Shown piece after piece: positions 34,502 to 43,341 of a stretch of 64,000 nt of DNA. A program made the translations under genes and the position numbers. The first letter of the stretch is position 1, and each line of letters begins with the position of its first letter. Under the pieces are notes generated by a model. That model had not been told where the DNA came from, made no database searches, and was given only the letters and a program-made list of their open reading frames with translations. Location of the stretch: assembly GCA_027623205.1 (NCBI GenBank), contig JAQBYC010000007.1, positions 1 through 64,000 on the forward strand, given 5' to 3'. Origin of the DNA: Pseudomonadota bacterium (GTDB lineage Bacteria; Pseudomonadota; Alphaproteobacteria; GCA-2731375).

Positions 34502-35485
34502 ATGAAGAAAAAACGGCTGGGTGCAAGCGACCTAGAGGTGCCGGTCATCGGCCTGGGTTGCATGGTGTTGCCGGGATTTTACGGGCCGGGAAGCGAGGAA
34601 CAGGCGATTGCCACGTTGCACCGGGCGGCGGAAATCGGTGTCAATTTTCTCGACAGTTCGGACCTTTACGGCGCCGGAGAGAATGAGAAGCTGATCAGCC
34701 GCGCCATCGCGGGCCGGCGTGACGATTATATTGTCGCCACCAAGTTAGGCAATGTGCGCACGCCCGAGGGCAAGCCGGGTATCGACGGCCGGCCGGAATA
34801 CGTCCAACAAGCCTGCGAGGCAAGCCTGAAGCGCCTCGGTATCGAGGTCATTGATCTGTACTACCAGCACCGCGTCGACACCAGCGTGCCGATCGAGGAC
34901 ACGGTCGGCGCCATGGCCCGGCTGATCGAGCAGGGCAAGGTGCGCTACCTTGGCCTATCGGAGGCGGCGGAAGAGACGGTCCGCCGCGCCCATGCGACCC
35001 ATCCCATTACAGCCCTCCAAACCGAATATTCGCTTTGGTCCCGCGACGTCGAAAACCAAATCCTGCCTTTGACGGTGGAGCTTGGCATTGGTTTCGTCGC
35101 CTATTCACCCCTGGGACGCGGCATCTTCGGTGGCGATGTGAGCGGACCGGACAGCCTGTCGGAGGGCGACCGCCGCCGCGGCCATCCGCGTTTTCAGGGG
35201 GAAAACCTGGCGCGAAACTTGGAACTGGTCGAACCGGTACGGGAACTGGGGGCGGCCAGGGGTTGTACGCCAGCCCAGATTGCCCTTGCCTGGCTGCTAT
35301 CTCGCGCAGAGAACGTTTTCGCCATTCCCGGCACCCGGCGCATCGGCCATCTGGAAGCAAACGCCGCCGCCGCCGATATCGTGCTTACACCGGATGAAAT
35401 TTCCCGGCTCGACGCGGCCATTGCACCGGGCGCGGCGCAAGGCACCCGCTATCCGGCGGCCCAAATGGCGGTTCTCAACCGGTGA
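34502..35485 (+). CDS. Aldo/keto reductase
   Basis: A 327-aa (beta/alpha)8-barrel NADPH-dependent reductase. The catalytic tetrad is visible: Asp and Tyr in FLDSSDLYGAGENE, Lys in VATKLG and His in YYQHRVDT. FAIPGTRRIGHLEANAAAAD near residue 285 binds the cofactor. It belongs to the group related to pyridoxal reductase and perakine-type reductases (opening LGASDLEVPVIGLGCM). GGGAGAT precedes the ATG at 34502. The substrate is not predictable; it may be an independent gene. Confidence 0.92.
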   Translation: MKKKRLGASDLEVPVIGLGCMVLPGFYGPGSEEQAIATLHRAAEIGVNFLDSSDLYGAGENEKLISRAIAGRRDDYIVATKLGNVRTPEGKPGIDGRPEYVQQACEASLKRLGIEVIDLYYQHRVDTSVPIEDTVGAMARLIEQGKVRYLGLSEAAEETVRRAHATHPITALQTEYSLWSRDVENQILPLTVELGIGFVAYSPLGRGIFGGDVSGPDSLSEGDRRRGHPRFQGENLARNLELVEPVRELGAARGCTPAQIALAWLLSRAENVFAIPGTRRIGHLEANAAAADIVLTPDEISRLDAAIAPGAAQGTRYPAAQMAVLNR

Positions 35486-35523
35486 CCACAAAGCGCATGC
35501 CGGCCGGGTGATGGTTCGAACTG

Positions 35524-37851
35524 TCAGCTGATCTTGGCCTGCTGGATCGCTTGCCAGACCCGTTGGCTGGTTGCCGGCATGTCCAGGTCTTTCACGCCCA
35601 GTGGCGCCAGGGCATGCAGAACCGCGTTCATGACGGCCGGCAGCGCGCCGACGGTTCCAGCCTCGCCGGCGCCCTTGGCGCCGAGAGGATTCTGTTTGGT
35701 CGGTACCGGATTGCTTTCAACTAGGATCGAACAGGTGGTATCGGCGCGGGGCATGGTGTAATCCATGAAGGAACCACTCAATAATTGACCGCTGTCGGGA
35801 TCGTAGACCACCTGTTCCATCAACGCCTGACCCAAACCCTGCGCAATGCCGCCGTGTATTTGACCCTTAAGGCCCATTGGGTTGATCACCGTGCCCACGT
35901 CGTCGACCACGGCATAGCTGATGACGGCAACCGCGCCGGTTTCCGGATCGATTTCCACTTCACAGACATGGGCGCCGTTGGGAAAAGTATCAGCCTCGGG
36001 CGAAAAGGTCGCGGTCTCGAATAAGCCGCCTTCCAGCCCCGGCGGCAGCTTGGCATGCATGAAGGCGGACTTGGCGACATCCTGCAAACTCATGCCCTGG
36101 TCGGTGCCGCCTATGGTGAACATACCGTCGGCGAAATCGACATCGCCTACGTCCGCCTCCATAAAATGGGCGGCTATCTTTTTGCCCTTATCGATGATTT
36201 TGCCCGCAGCCTGCCAAAGGGCGGAGCCGCCGATAACGGTCGAGCGGGAACCGTTGGTGCCGATGCCAAAGGCGACCCGATCGGTATCGCCATCGATATA
36301 TTGAATATCGCTGGGGTCGATGCCCAGGCGCTCCGCCGCGATCTGGCGAAAAATTGTTTCATGACCCTGGCCTTGGTTCTTGCTGCCCATCAGGATTGTT
36401 GCGCCGCCGGACGGGTTGAAGCGGATTTCGGCAAACTCCAGGCCGGGCGAGGCGGCGCGTTCGATGGCGTTGGCAAAGCCGAGCCCGCGCAACTTGCCGC
36501 GCGCCCGGGCGTCCCGCCGGCGGCCTTCGAAGCCGTCGTGGTCGGCCAGCCTCAGCACCTGCTCCATATTCACATCGAACTGGCCGCAATCATAAATGCG
36601 GCCGAAGGCATTGCGGTAGGGCATGGCCTCCGTGGGGATGATATTCCGGCGCCGCAGTTCCATGCGGTCCAGATCCAATTCCCCGGCGGCGTCGTCGAGC
36701 AGCCGTTCAATGACATACATCGCTTCCGGCCGCCCGGCGCCACGGTAAGGCGCGGTGCCGTTGCTGTTGGACATGACGCAGGCGACATGCACATGGGCGG
36801 CTGCGATGTCATAGACCCCGACCAAGGTGGAGACGTTGGCGAAGGTCGCCAGCAGGTTGCGGTCGGAAGATACATAGGCGCCTACATTGGCCAGGGTCCG
36901 TACCCGCAGGCCCAAAATACGATTGTCCGCATCCAGCGCCAGTTCCGCCTCGCTGATATTGTCGCGGGCGTGTTCGTCGGCCAGGATGGCTTCTCCGCGC
37001 TCGCAGGACCATTTCACCGGACGGCCCAATTTGCGCGATGCCCATAGCAGCAGCCGATGTTCCGGGTACTGCCAACCCTTGGTGCCAAAGCCACCCCCCA
37101 CATCGCCGGCAATGACACGGATCTTGTTCTCGGGAATTTTGAAGATCTTGTTGGCCAGCGCATTGCGGACCCGATGAGGGTACTGGACGTCGGCGTAAAG
37201 GGTATAACGGTCCTCGCCCGGATCATAACTGCCGATGACGCCGCGGGGTTCCATGAAATGGGCATAGACCCGGCTGATCACATAACGCCGGCTGACGATA
37301 TGCGCCGCCTTGGCAAAGGCTGCCTCGGTTGCAGCCTTGTCGCCGCTCTCGAAGACGTTGGAGATATTGTCCGGACATTCCGCCCAGACCGCGATCTCGC
37401 CCTTCGCCGCCTGCGCGGTGTCGGTGACCGAGGGCAGATCGTCGTAGTCAACCATGATCTGTTCCGCCGCATCCTTGGCCTGCATCAGGCTTTCGGCGAC
37501 CACCAGGGCAAACGGATCGCCCACATGGCGGACCCATCCCAACGCCAGACCGGGATGGGAGCGGGCAAACATGGGCGAGCCGTCGGGGCGTTTGCGTTGC
37601 ACCGTCGGCGTCATGGTGCCCAGGCCGTCGGCGGCGATGTCCTCGCCGGTATAGACGGCAAGCACGCCGGGCGCCGCCCGCGCCGTCACGGTGTCCAAGG
37701 CGATGATCCGGGCATGGGCGTGGGACGAGCGCACGACCACGGCATAGGCCTGGCCGGCCAGGTTGACATCATTAATGAAGCGGCCCTTGCCGGACAGCAA
37801 GCGCCGATCCTCGAACCGTTTGACCGGCTGGCCGATACCGAACTTGTTCAT
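35524..37851 (-). CDS. Orphan molybdopterin-binding large subunit (xanthine dehydrogenase family)
   Basis: A 775-aa subunit with the start GIGQPVKRFEDRRLLSGKGR, the block AGDVGGGFGTKGWQYPEH, the form II-like loop APYRGAGRPE and the active-site Glu in LGAKGAGEAGTVG. Its FAD and iron-sulfur partners are not adjacent, unlike the two complete sets at 10.9-21.3 kb; they must lie elsewhere, or it borrows a set. AGGAGTTTC precedes the ATG at 37851; the longer frame upstream overlaps the dioxygenase gene and is a shadow. It is the last gene of a minus-strand catabolic operon. Confidence 0.9.
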   Translation of the reverse strand: MNKFGIGQPVKRFEDRRLLSGKGRFINDVNLAGQAYAVVVRSSHAHARIIALDTVTARAAPGVLAVYTGEDIAADGLGTMTPTVQRKRPDGSPMFARSHPGLALGWVRHVGDPFALVVAESLMQAKDAAEQIMVDYDDLPSVTDTAQAAKGEIAVWAECPDNISNVFESGDKAATEAAFAKAAHIVSRRYVISRVYAHFMEPRGVIGSYDPGEDRYTLYADVQYPHRVRNALANKIFKIPENKIRVIAGDVGGGFGTKGWQYPEHRLLLWASRKLGRPVKWSCERGEAILADEHARDNISEAELALDADNRILGLRVRTLANVGAYVSSDRNLLATFANVSTLVGVYDIAAAHVHVACVMSNSNGTAPYRGAGRPEAMYVIERLLDDAAGELDLDRMELRRRNIIPTEAMPYRNAFGRIYDCGQFDVNMEQVLRLADHDGFEGRRRDARARGKLRGLGFANAIERAASPGLEFAEIRFNPSGGATILMGSKNQGQGHETIFRQIAAERLGIDPSDIQYIDGDTDRVAFGIGTNGSRSTVIGGSALWQAAGKIIDKGKKIAAHFMEADVGDVDFADGMFTIGGTDQGMSLQDVAKSAFMHAKLPPGLEGGLFETATFSPEADTFPNGAHVCEVEIDPETGAVAVISYAVVDDVGTVINPMGLKGQIHGGIAQGLGQALMEQVVYDPDSGQLLSGSFMDYTMPRADTTCSILVESNPVPTKQNPLGAKGAGEAGTVGALPAVMNAVLHALAPLGVKDLDMPATSQRVWQAIQQAKIS

Positions 37852-37885
37852 GAAACTCCTGTGCCAGGTTGGCGCTGAAGATGCG

Positions 37886-38764
37886 CTAGGCGGCCTGCTG
37901 TTCCGCCGAAGGGACGTCGAACCAGATAAGAATGTTACCGGTGCCGCGGGCATTCTCATATTCCGACATCGGCACGCCCAGCAACCGGCAATTCCCGCCG
38001 CCGAGTGCGCCGACCATCTGAAAATAGTGCGAACCCCAACCCTCGTACTTCGCCGCCTGTATTTCGCAATAGCGGTCCAACACCTGGTCATGCCGTCCAG
38101 CGCCGAACAAACCGATGACTTCATGATCGAGTTTCATATTCTGATCGCTGAAAATATTCTCGGAACTGAAAAAGTTCGGGTTACGCGGCGTTTCATCTAT
38201 CCTGGTAAAAGCGTGGCTCAACGCACCGGATGCCAACATGACCACGCGGCAATCGATATCGGCGATGGCCTGGCCGATGATGGCGCCCATCTCCAGATAG
38301 TTGCTCAGCGAGCCATTCTGGCAGGCGCTGACTGACATCACCTTTTCCTCATGCCGCAAGTGCGAGAGTATATTCAGGGTGCCATAGTGGTTCGCCATGT
38401 GAGGGTCCGTGGCATTGAACGCGGGAAACTCGCGCTGTTTGGCGATATCCTGCACCCGGGCCGCCAGTTCCGGCGCACCCGGGTAGTCGTATGGGACACT
38501 GGAGAGGACATGAGGCAATTCATCGGACGTGTAGACACCTTTGTAGTGTTCCTGGCCAGCAACCAGGTTCATCGAGGTGCTGATCCAGTGGGTATCGAAT
38601 AGGACGAAGGTATCGGCATCCAGCGCGTCAATCTTTTTCCGTATCCGCGCAAAACCAGGAACCAGGTCGGTATCATGTCCATCTCCGAGCCTTAACCGAT
38701 CAGCCTCCGAGCGCACGATGGCCGGGTGATGCGGGGTGATGGCGGCACCTACGATCTGTCCCAT
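37886..38764 (-). CDS. Class III extradiol ring-cleavage dioxygenase family (HpaD/LigB-like)
   Basis: A 292-aa protein resembling 3,4-dihydroxyphenylacetate 2,3-dioxygenases of the LigB type. Candidate iron ligands are His in GAAITPHHPAIVR, and His in FVLFDTHWIS; VMLASGALSHAFTR near residue 175 is another conserved block. It would open a catechol ring next to a hydroxyl group. GGAGGAG precedes the ATG at 38764, so a longer frame is rejected. It lies 55 bp after the ThDP enzyme gene and 34 bp before the orphan hydroxylase subunit. The aromatic substrate is inferred only from the family. Confidence 0.8.
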   Translation of the reverse strand: MGQIVGAAITPHHPAIVRSEADRLRLGDGHDTDLVPGFARIRKKIDALDADTFVLFDTHWISTSMNLVAGQEHYKGVYTSDELPHVLSSVPYDYPGAPELAARVQDIAKQREFPAFNATDPHMANHYGTLNILSHLRHEEKVMSVSACQNGSLSNYLEMGAIIGQAIADIDCRVVMLASGALSHAFTRIDETPRNPNFFSSENIFSDQNMKLDHEVIGLFGAGRHDQVLDRYCEIQAAKYEGWGSHYFQMVGALGGGNCRLLGVPMSEYENARGTGNILIWFDVPSAEQQAA

Positions 38765-38819
38765 GGACTCCTCCTTTTCCATCGTATTATAACACTGACC
38801 AATTCCAACGAGTCCAGTT

Positions 38820-40589
38820 TCAGCTTTTTGCCGATGGGCCGCCAAACGCCGGCTCCATATATGGCGTCGGCGGCAGTTGCCAGGTACCTGTCGCCGGTGG
38901 CCGGACGTCGGCATCCACATGGACATCGATTAGCGCCGGCTTGTCCAAGGCAATGGCATGTTCCAAGGCGCCCTTGAAATCCTCCGACTTGGTGACCGTC
39001 ACGCCATGCACGCCACAGGCACGGGCAAGGGCGGCGAAGTCGGGATTGTAAGGTTCCTGGTTCTCGCCCTGATAGAAAGCCGTGCCGATTTCCCTGCCGC
39101 CGAACATGCCGTATTGGATGTCCCGGATGGCGCCCCAGGCGAAATTGTTCCAGACCACCCAGACACAGGGGATGTTGTATTCGACCGCGGTGCAGAGAAC
39201 ATGCGGGGTCATTGTGAACCCGCCATCACCGCAGATGGCGACGCAGGTTCGGTCTGGCGCCGCCAATTTTGCGCCCAGGATTCCCGAGACGCCGAAACCC
39301 ATGGCTGAAAAGCCCCAGGCGTTCAACATCGTCTGCGGCTGGCGGGCCTCCCAGAACTGCATGAACCAGTTATGATGGACGCCGGAATCCAGCGAGATGA
39401 TGGCGTCGTCGGGCAGGACCGCGCGGATATCGGCGACCACCTGTTCGGGCCGCAGGGGCGAGGCGCGAAGCTCGAAATTGGGTGCGACAAAGCGCTCCCA
39501 TTCCCCGCGCCAGTCCTCGATCTTGGCCAGCCAGGCCTTTCGCGCCGGCACCGCGTCGCCATTCACCTGCGCCGCGCCCAGCATCTGCCGTAGGAAACTG
39601 CCGGCATCCGCCGTAATGCCCAGGTCGGGAACATAGTTGCGACCGACTTCATCAACGTCGATATCAACGTGGATAAGCTTGGTGGCGGGAAAGTTCCACG
39701 AGTAGCCGGGAAGCCACGAGGACGACGAGCGGTCGTCGAAACGGGCGCCCACGGCAAGCACCAAGTCGGCGTTGCGGCCGGCCTGGTTGGCGGGGAAGGT
39801 GCCGTTGCGGCCGATAAATCCAAGCGACAGCGGATGCCCCATGGGAATGCAGCCCATGCCGTTGGGCGAACTGATCACGGGAATGTTCAGGCGTTCGGCC
39901 AGTTCGGTCAATTCCGACGCCGCCTCCGCCAGGGTGACGCCGTGGCCGATGAACAGCGCCGGCCGTTCCGCCGCGCCCAGCATGGTCAGGGCCTGCGCTA
40001 TATCCGCCGGATCGGCGCCCGGCCGCTTGCGCGTCCTGAAGCGCGCCGACGGCTCCAGTGCAACGTCCGCCTCTTCCTGGAAGACGTTGAAGGGAATATC
40101 GACCTGGACCGGACCCGGCCGGCCTGAAACCGCAATTTCGATGGCCTGCCGTAGGGCCAGGGGAAGCATATCAACCCGCGTAGGTTGGAAGCTGCGTTTG
40201 ACCACCGGCTTCAAAACAGAGGGAAAGTCGGCTGCGAAGTGGCGGTTGATTTCCTGAAAAGGCCCACGATTGAACTGCTGGGTGGGTATATTCGCGGTCA
40301 GCGCCAGGATGGCGGATGAATCCGCCAGGGCATTGGCCATACCTATGACAATATTGGCGGAGCCGGGCCCGCATGAGGTCAATGTGGCGACCGGTTGGTG
40401 CTTGATCCTGAAATAGGCATCCGCCATGTGCGCCGCGGTCTGTTCGTGTCGCGGCGAAATCAGCTTAACATCGTCGCGGACGTTGTACAGCTCATCAAGC
40501 AGGCCGACATTGCCATGTCCGCAGATGCCGAACACATAGGGGATTTTTTCCTGCACCAGGAACTGGGCGATCAATTCTCCACCCTTCAT
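38820..40589 (-). CDS. Thiamine diphosphate-dependent enzyme (acetolactate synthase-like)
   Basis: A 589-aa protein with the three domains of the pyruvate oxidase/acetolactate synthase family. The catalytic Glu is in SPRHEQTAAHMADAY near residue 50; the central nucleotide-fold domain follows (ALFIGHGV near 210); the ThDP/Mg motif runs from CGDGGFTM to WVVWNN near residues 455-485. No biosynthetic ilvN neighbour is present, so a catabolic 2-oxoacid lyase or carboligase role is more likely. It sits in the middle of the ring-degradation operon. Confidence 0.88.
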   Translation of the reverse strand: MKGGELIAQFLVQEKIPYVFGICGHGNVGLLDELYNVRDDVKLISPRHEQTAAHMADAYFRIKHQPVATLTSCGPGSANIVIGMANALADSSAILALTANIPTQQFNRGPFQEINRHFAADFPSVLKPVVKRSFQPTRVDMLPLALRQAIEIAVSGRPGPVQVDIPFNVFQEEADVALEPSARFRTRKRPGADPADIAQALTMLGAAERPALFIGHGVTLAEAASELTELAERLNIPVISSPNGMGCIPMGHPLSLGFIGRNGTFPANQAGRNADLVLAVGARFDDRSSSSWLPGYSWNFPATKLIHVDIDVDEVGRNYVPDLGITADAGSFLRQMLGAAQVNGDAVPARKAWLAKIEDWRGEWERFVAPNFELRASPLRPEQVVADIRAVLPDDAIISLDSGVHHNWFMQFWEARQPQTMLNAWGFSAMGFGVSGILGAKLAAPDRTCVAICGDGGFTMTPHVLCTAVEYNIPCVWVVWNNFAWGAIRDIQYGMFGGREIGTAFYQGENQEPYNPDFAALARACGVHGVTVTKSEDFKGALEHAIALDKPALIDVHVDADVRPPATGTWQLPPTPYMEPAFGGPSAKS

Positions 40590-40643
40590 GCCACTACTCC
40601 CAATTCCAAGTCGTCCAAATTCGTTCGCAGTCTTAACGGTGGC

Positions 40644-41015
40644 CTAGCCGTCGGAGGCCGGGGCGGTGATAACCAGGAAGACCAGGTCCACCAGCCCGGA
40701 ATTGGCAATGGCGTGCTCGATACCCGGTGGGATGTGGATGACATCGTGGCGGCGCACGACGGTATTTTTGCCGTCGATTTCCATCAGACCCTCGCCCTCA
40801 AGCACGTGGTAGATCTGTTCCTGGACCTTGTGGGTATGCGCGGCGACATGCGCCATGGGCTGGTAGCTGGAGATCCGATAGTCGATCAGCCTGATGTCGG
40901 TATCGCCCGGGCCGACCAGCGCCTTTGATAGAGCGCCGCCGAAATGGTCGGGAAATTGTTGCCAGGGCACCGCGGCGATATTGCGGATGCCTGGCTTGCC
41001 TTTTTTGTCGCTCAT
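40644..41015 (-). CDS. Small cupin-domain protein
   Basis: A 123-aa single cupin barrel. HVAAHTHKVQEQIYHVLEGE gives the first metal-binding motif (two His and a Glu-like residue) and HIPPGIEHAIANSG gives the second His. It could be a small dioxygenase, isomerase or ligand-binding protein. The ATG at 41015 follows GGAAGAA; a much longer frame upstream is antisense to the flavoprotein gene start and not used. It is in the operon between the flavoprotein and ThDP enzyme. Confidence 0.85.
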   Translation of the reverse strand: MSDKKGKPGIRNIAAVPWQQFPDHFGGALSKALVGPGDTDIRLIDYRISSYQPMAHVAAHTHKVQEQIYHVLEGEGLMEIDGKNTVVRRHDVIHIPPGIEHAIANSGLVDLVFLVITAPASDG

Positions 41016-41056
41016 GGGTTCTTCCAGTTTCGATTGTTTTTGGACCGGATATGCGT

Positions 41057-42772
41057 TCAGCCACCCCGCGCCAGGTGCATGGCTGCAAGATAGCCGAATA
41101 CCAGCGCAGGTCCCAGGGTGATGCCGGGGCCGGGATAGTTCCCGGCCATGACCGAATTCATATCGTTGCCGCAGGCATATAGTCCAGGGATGGGCTCGCC
41201 ATCCCGGCCCAGCACTTCGCCGTTGCCCCCGGTTTGGACCCCGGCGGCGGTACCCAGATCTCCCGGATAAAGCGTGACCGCGAAAAAGGGCGGCGTTTGC
41301 ACCGGCCGCATGCACGGATTGGGTTGAATCGCCGGATCGCCGACATATTTGTGATAGGCGTTGCTGCCCCGGCCAAAGGCCGTGTCTTCGCCACGCACCG
41401 CATCGGCGTTATAGGTCGTCACGGTTTCGGCCAGATGGCCGGGATCGACGCCGATTTTTTGCGCCAGTTCCCCTAAGCTCGACGCCTTGACCAGATAGCC
41501 GCTGCGCAGGTAGGGGGCCAACCGCAGGGCCATCGGTTTGACCGCACCCAGGCCGTACTGCCAAAGCGACCGTCTGTCGCAGAGCAAATGGGACGGGATC
41601 GTCGGACTGTGATTATGGCTGCGGAACATTGCCTGCACGAAATCGTGGTACGAATTGGATTCGTTGGTGAAGCGGCGGCCGTCCTGATTGACCGCCAGCA
41701 TGCCGGGCTTGCCCCTGTCGGTCACGGTATGAGGATAAACGCCGGTACTGCCATCGGTCCGGGTAAAGCACGATACGGGCGCCCAAAAGGCATTCGAGGC
41801 GTTGTCCGAAGGCACGCCAGCGCCCGCGGCCAGGGCCAGCTTCAGGCCGTCGCCGCTGTTGCCTTCCGCCGCGGCCGAATACATGCCGGCTTCCCCGGGC
41901 AGATAGCGCGCGCGCAGGTCCGGGCTGTGGGAAAATCCGCCCGCGGCCAGAACCACGCCGCGCCGCGCCTCGATGACCGACGGTCCGGACGGGGTCGCGA
42001 TCTCGATGCCCACGATCCGGCGGTCCTCTGCAATCAGGCGGTTGGTGACCGTATTGCGCCGGATCGGCACGCCAAGGGCCAAAAGCGATTTCAGCAGCCG
42101 CCCGGCCAGGGCGTTGCCCAGCACAAGGTTCGCGCCGCGATGCAACCGGGTTCGATCGACAGCGTAGGATAGGATCAGCCGCGCCACCTTGAGGGCCGAG
42201 GCGGGGGAGCGGAAGATCCCCCGGAAATGCGCGATGTCCGGGCGCGCCACCATCATGCCGCCGAACAGGGTGAATTCAGGCAGCGGCGGGCGCAGCAGTT
42301 TGAAGCTGTCGCCAAGTTCACGCGCGTCCAGGGCCAACGGCTCCATCACGCGTCCGCCCAATGTGGCGCCGGGTTTGTCCGGGTAATAGTCCGGGTAAAA
42401 GGCCAGCGGCACCAGGTGGACATGGCTGTTGCGGTCGAAATAATCGATGGCCCCGGGCGCCTCGGCCAGAAAAATTTGCCGCAGCGCCGCGCAGTCGCCG
42501 CCTGTTCCGCCTTGGCCCGCGGTGGCGTCAAGATAGGCCTGTGCGTCTTCTGGCCGATCGGAAAGACCGCTGGCTTCCATCTTGCTGTTGTTCGGCACCC
42601 AGACCATGCCACCGGACAGGGCGGTGGTTCCGCCGACATAGTCGGTTTTTTCAATGACCAGGGTTTTCAGCCCCTCGCTGGCGGCGACGACGGCGGCGGC
42701 CATGCCGCCCGCGCCGGCGCCCAGCACAATCACATCGTAGGAGTCGGACGCATCCGGTTCGGCGATGCCCAC
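41057..42772 (-). CDS. FAD-dependent oxidoreductase, 3-ketosteroid dehydrogenase-like
   Basis: A 571-aa flavoprotein. VIVLGAGAGGMAAAVVAASE is the FAD dinucleotide-binding motif, VGGTTALSGGMVWVPNN follows near residue 50, and the C-terminal block GNYPGPGITLGPALVFGY is diagnostic of the KstD/fumarate reductase-like group. It would dehydrogenate a ring or enone substrate. It is the first gene of the minus-strand operon ending in the orphan molybdopterin subunit, whose promoter must lie within the gap at 42773-43341. Confidence 0.88.
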   Translation of the reverse strand: MGIAEPDASDSYDVIVLGAGAGGMAAAVVAASEGLKTLVIEKTDYVGGTTALSGGMVWVPNNSKMEASGLSDRPEDAQAYLDATAGQGGTGGDCAALRQIFLAEAPGAIDYFDRNSHVHLVPLAFYPDYYPDKPGATLGGRVMEPLALDARELGDSFKLLRPPLPEFTLFGGMMVARPDIAHFRGIFRSPASALKVARLILSYAVDRTRLHRGANLVLGNALAGRLLKSLLALGVPIRRNTVTNRLIAEDRRIVGIEIATPSGPSVIEARRGVVLAAGGFSHSPDLRARYLPGEAGMYSAAAEGNSGDGLKLALAAGAGVPSDNASNAFWAPVSCFTRTDGSTGVYPHTVTDRGKPGMLAVNQDGRRFTNESNSYHDFVQAMFRSHNHSPTIPSHLLCDRRSLWQYGLGAVKPMALRLAPYLRSGYLVKASSLGELAQKIGVDPGHLAETVTTYNADAVRGEDTAFGRGSNAYHKYVGDPAIQPNPCMRPVQTPPFFAVTLYPGDLGTAAGVQTGGNGEVLGRDGEPIPGLYACGNDMNSVMAGNYPGPGITLGPALVFGYLAAMHLARGG

Positions 42773-43341
42773 GCAATTACCTCCCTGCGGCCACCGCGTC
42801 CGGCAAATCGTGTCACGGGCGCGAAGATCCTGTTGGGATTGAGGAATACAGGGTTTTTTGGCCTAAAACCATAAAACTTCACCGGCCAGTTGCGCCCGCC
42901 GTTATGGAAACCGGCGAATACGGCGCGCGGGATCGGATTTTTGCAGCGGTACGCCCAAGCACAATCTGCTGCTGAAATGCGTGGCGCTGTCGCGATAGAG
43001 TACTGAAAACGCTTATTGGCCTGTTGCGACACTTGCATTGAGGGCGCGACTACCTATAGCCTTGACCGGCAAGTCGTCGATATCGTCGGCAGGAGGTGAC
43101 CGGCTGTTGGGGATATCGTACGGCTACGGACGCCACCCCGGGTGGGTGGAGCAATTTTTGATTAAGCGGAGTCGCTCTCGCGGCTTAACTAATTGGTTCG
43201 ATTGCTCTATTTTTAAGGAGTCTGAGCCTGTTTTAAGGAAACATGCTCTGGCTTGCCCGCCCGGACCCATGACAAACGATAAGAATAATTTCCCGCCGGT
43301 TTCAAACGTATGTTCAAAATACAAAAAATGGAGGCAAGGTG
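42773..43341. other. Intergenic region between divergent operons
   Basis: The 569 bp between the flavoprotein operon and the liv operon contain no gene that I can support. It holds repeat copy B (43149-43248) and, just before 43342, a GGAGG site. Both promoters must be here, but I see no clear -35/-10 pair or operator. Confidence 0.6.
43149..43248 (+). repeat. Dispersed two-hairpin repeat, copy B
   Basis: A 100-bp copy. It starts GAGCAATTTTTGATT, has the GTCGCTCTCGCGGC inner stem and the return arm TTCGATTGCTC, then the degraded short hairpin around CTGTTTTAAGGAAACATG, and ends TGCTC. It lies about 93 bp upstream of the liv binding-protein gene, the only copy placed clearly upstream of an operon. 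Confidence 0.78.

Noticed and set aside
35524-38124. A longer N terminus (866 aa) for the orphan molybdopterin subunit.
   Set aside because: The extra 91 residues run antisense in composition and overlap the dioxygenase gene; AGGAGTTTC directly precedes the ATG at 37851.
37886-38926. A longer extradiol dioxygenase starting at 38926.
   Set aside because: The extension overlaps the ThDP enzyme gene, lacks similarity, and GGAGGAG directly precedes the ATG at 38764.
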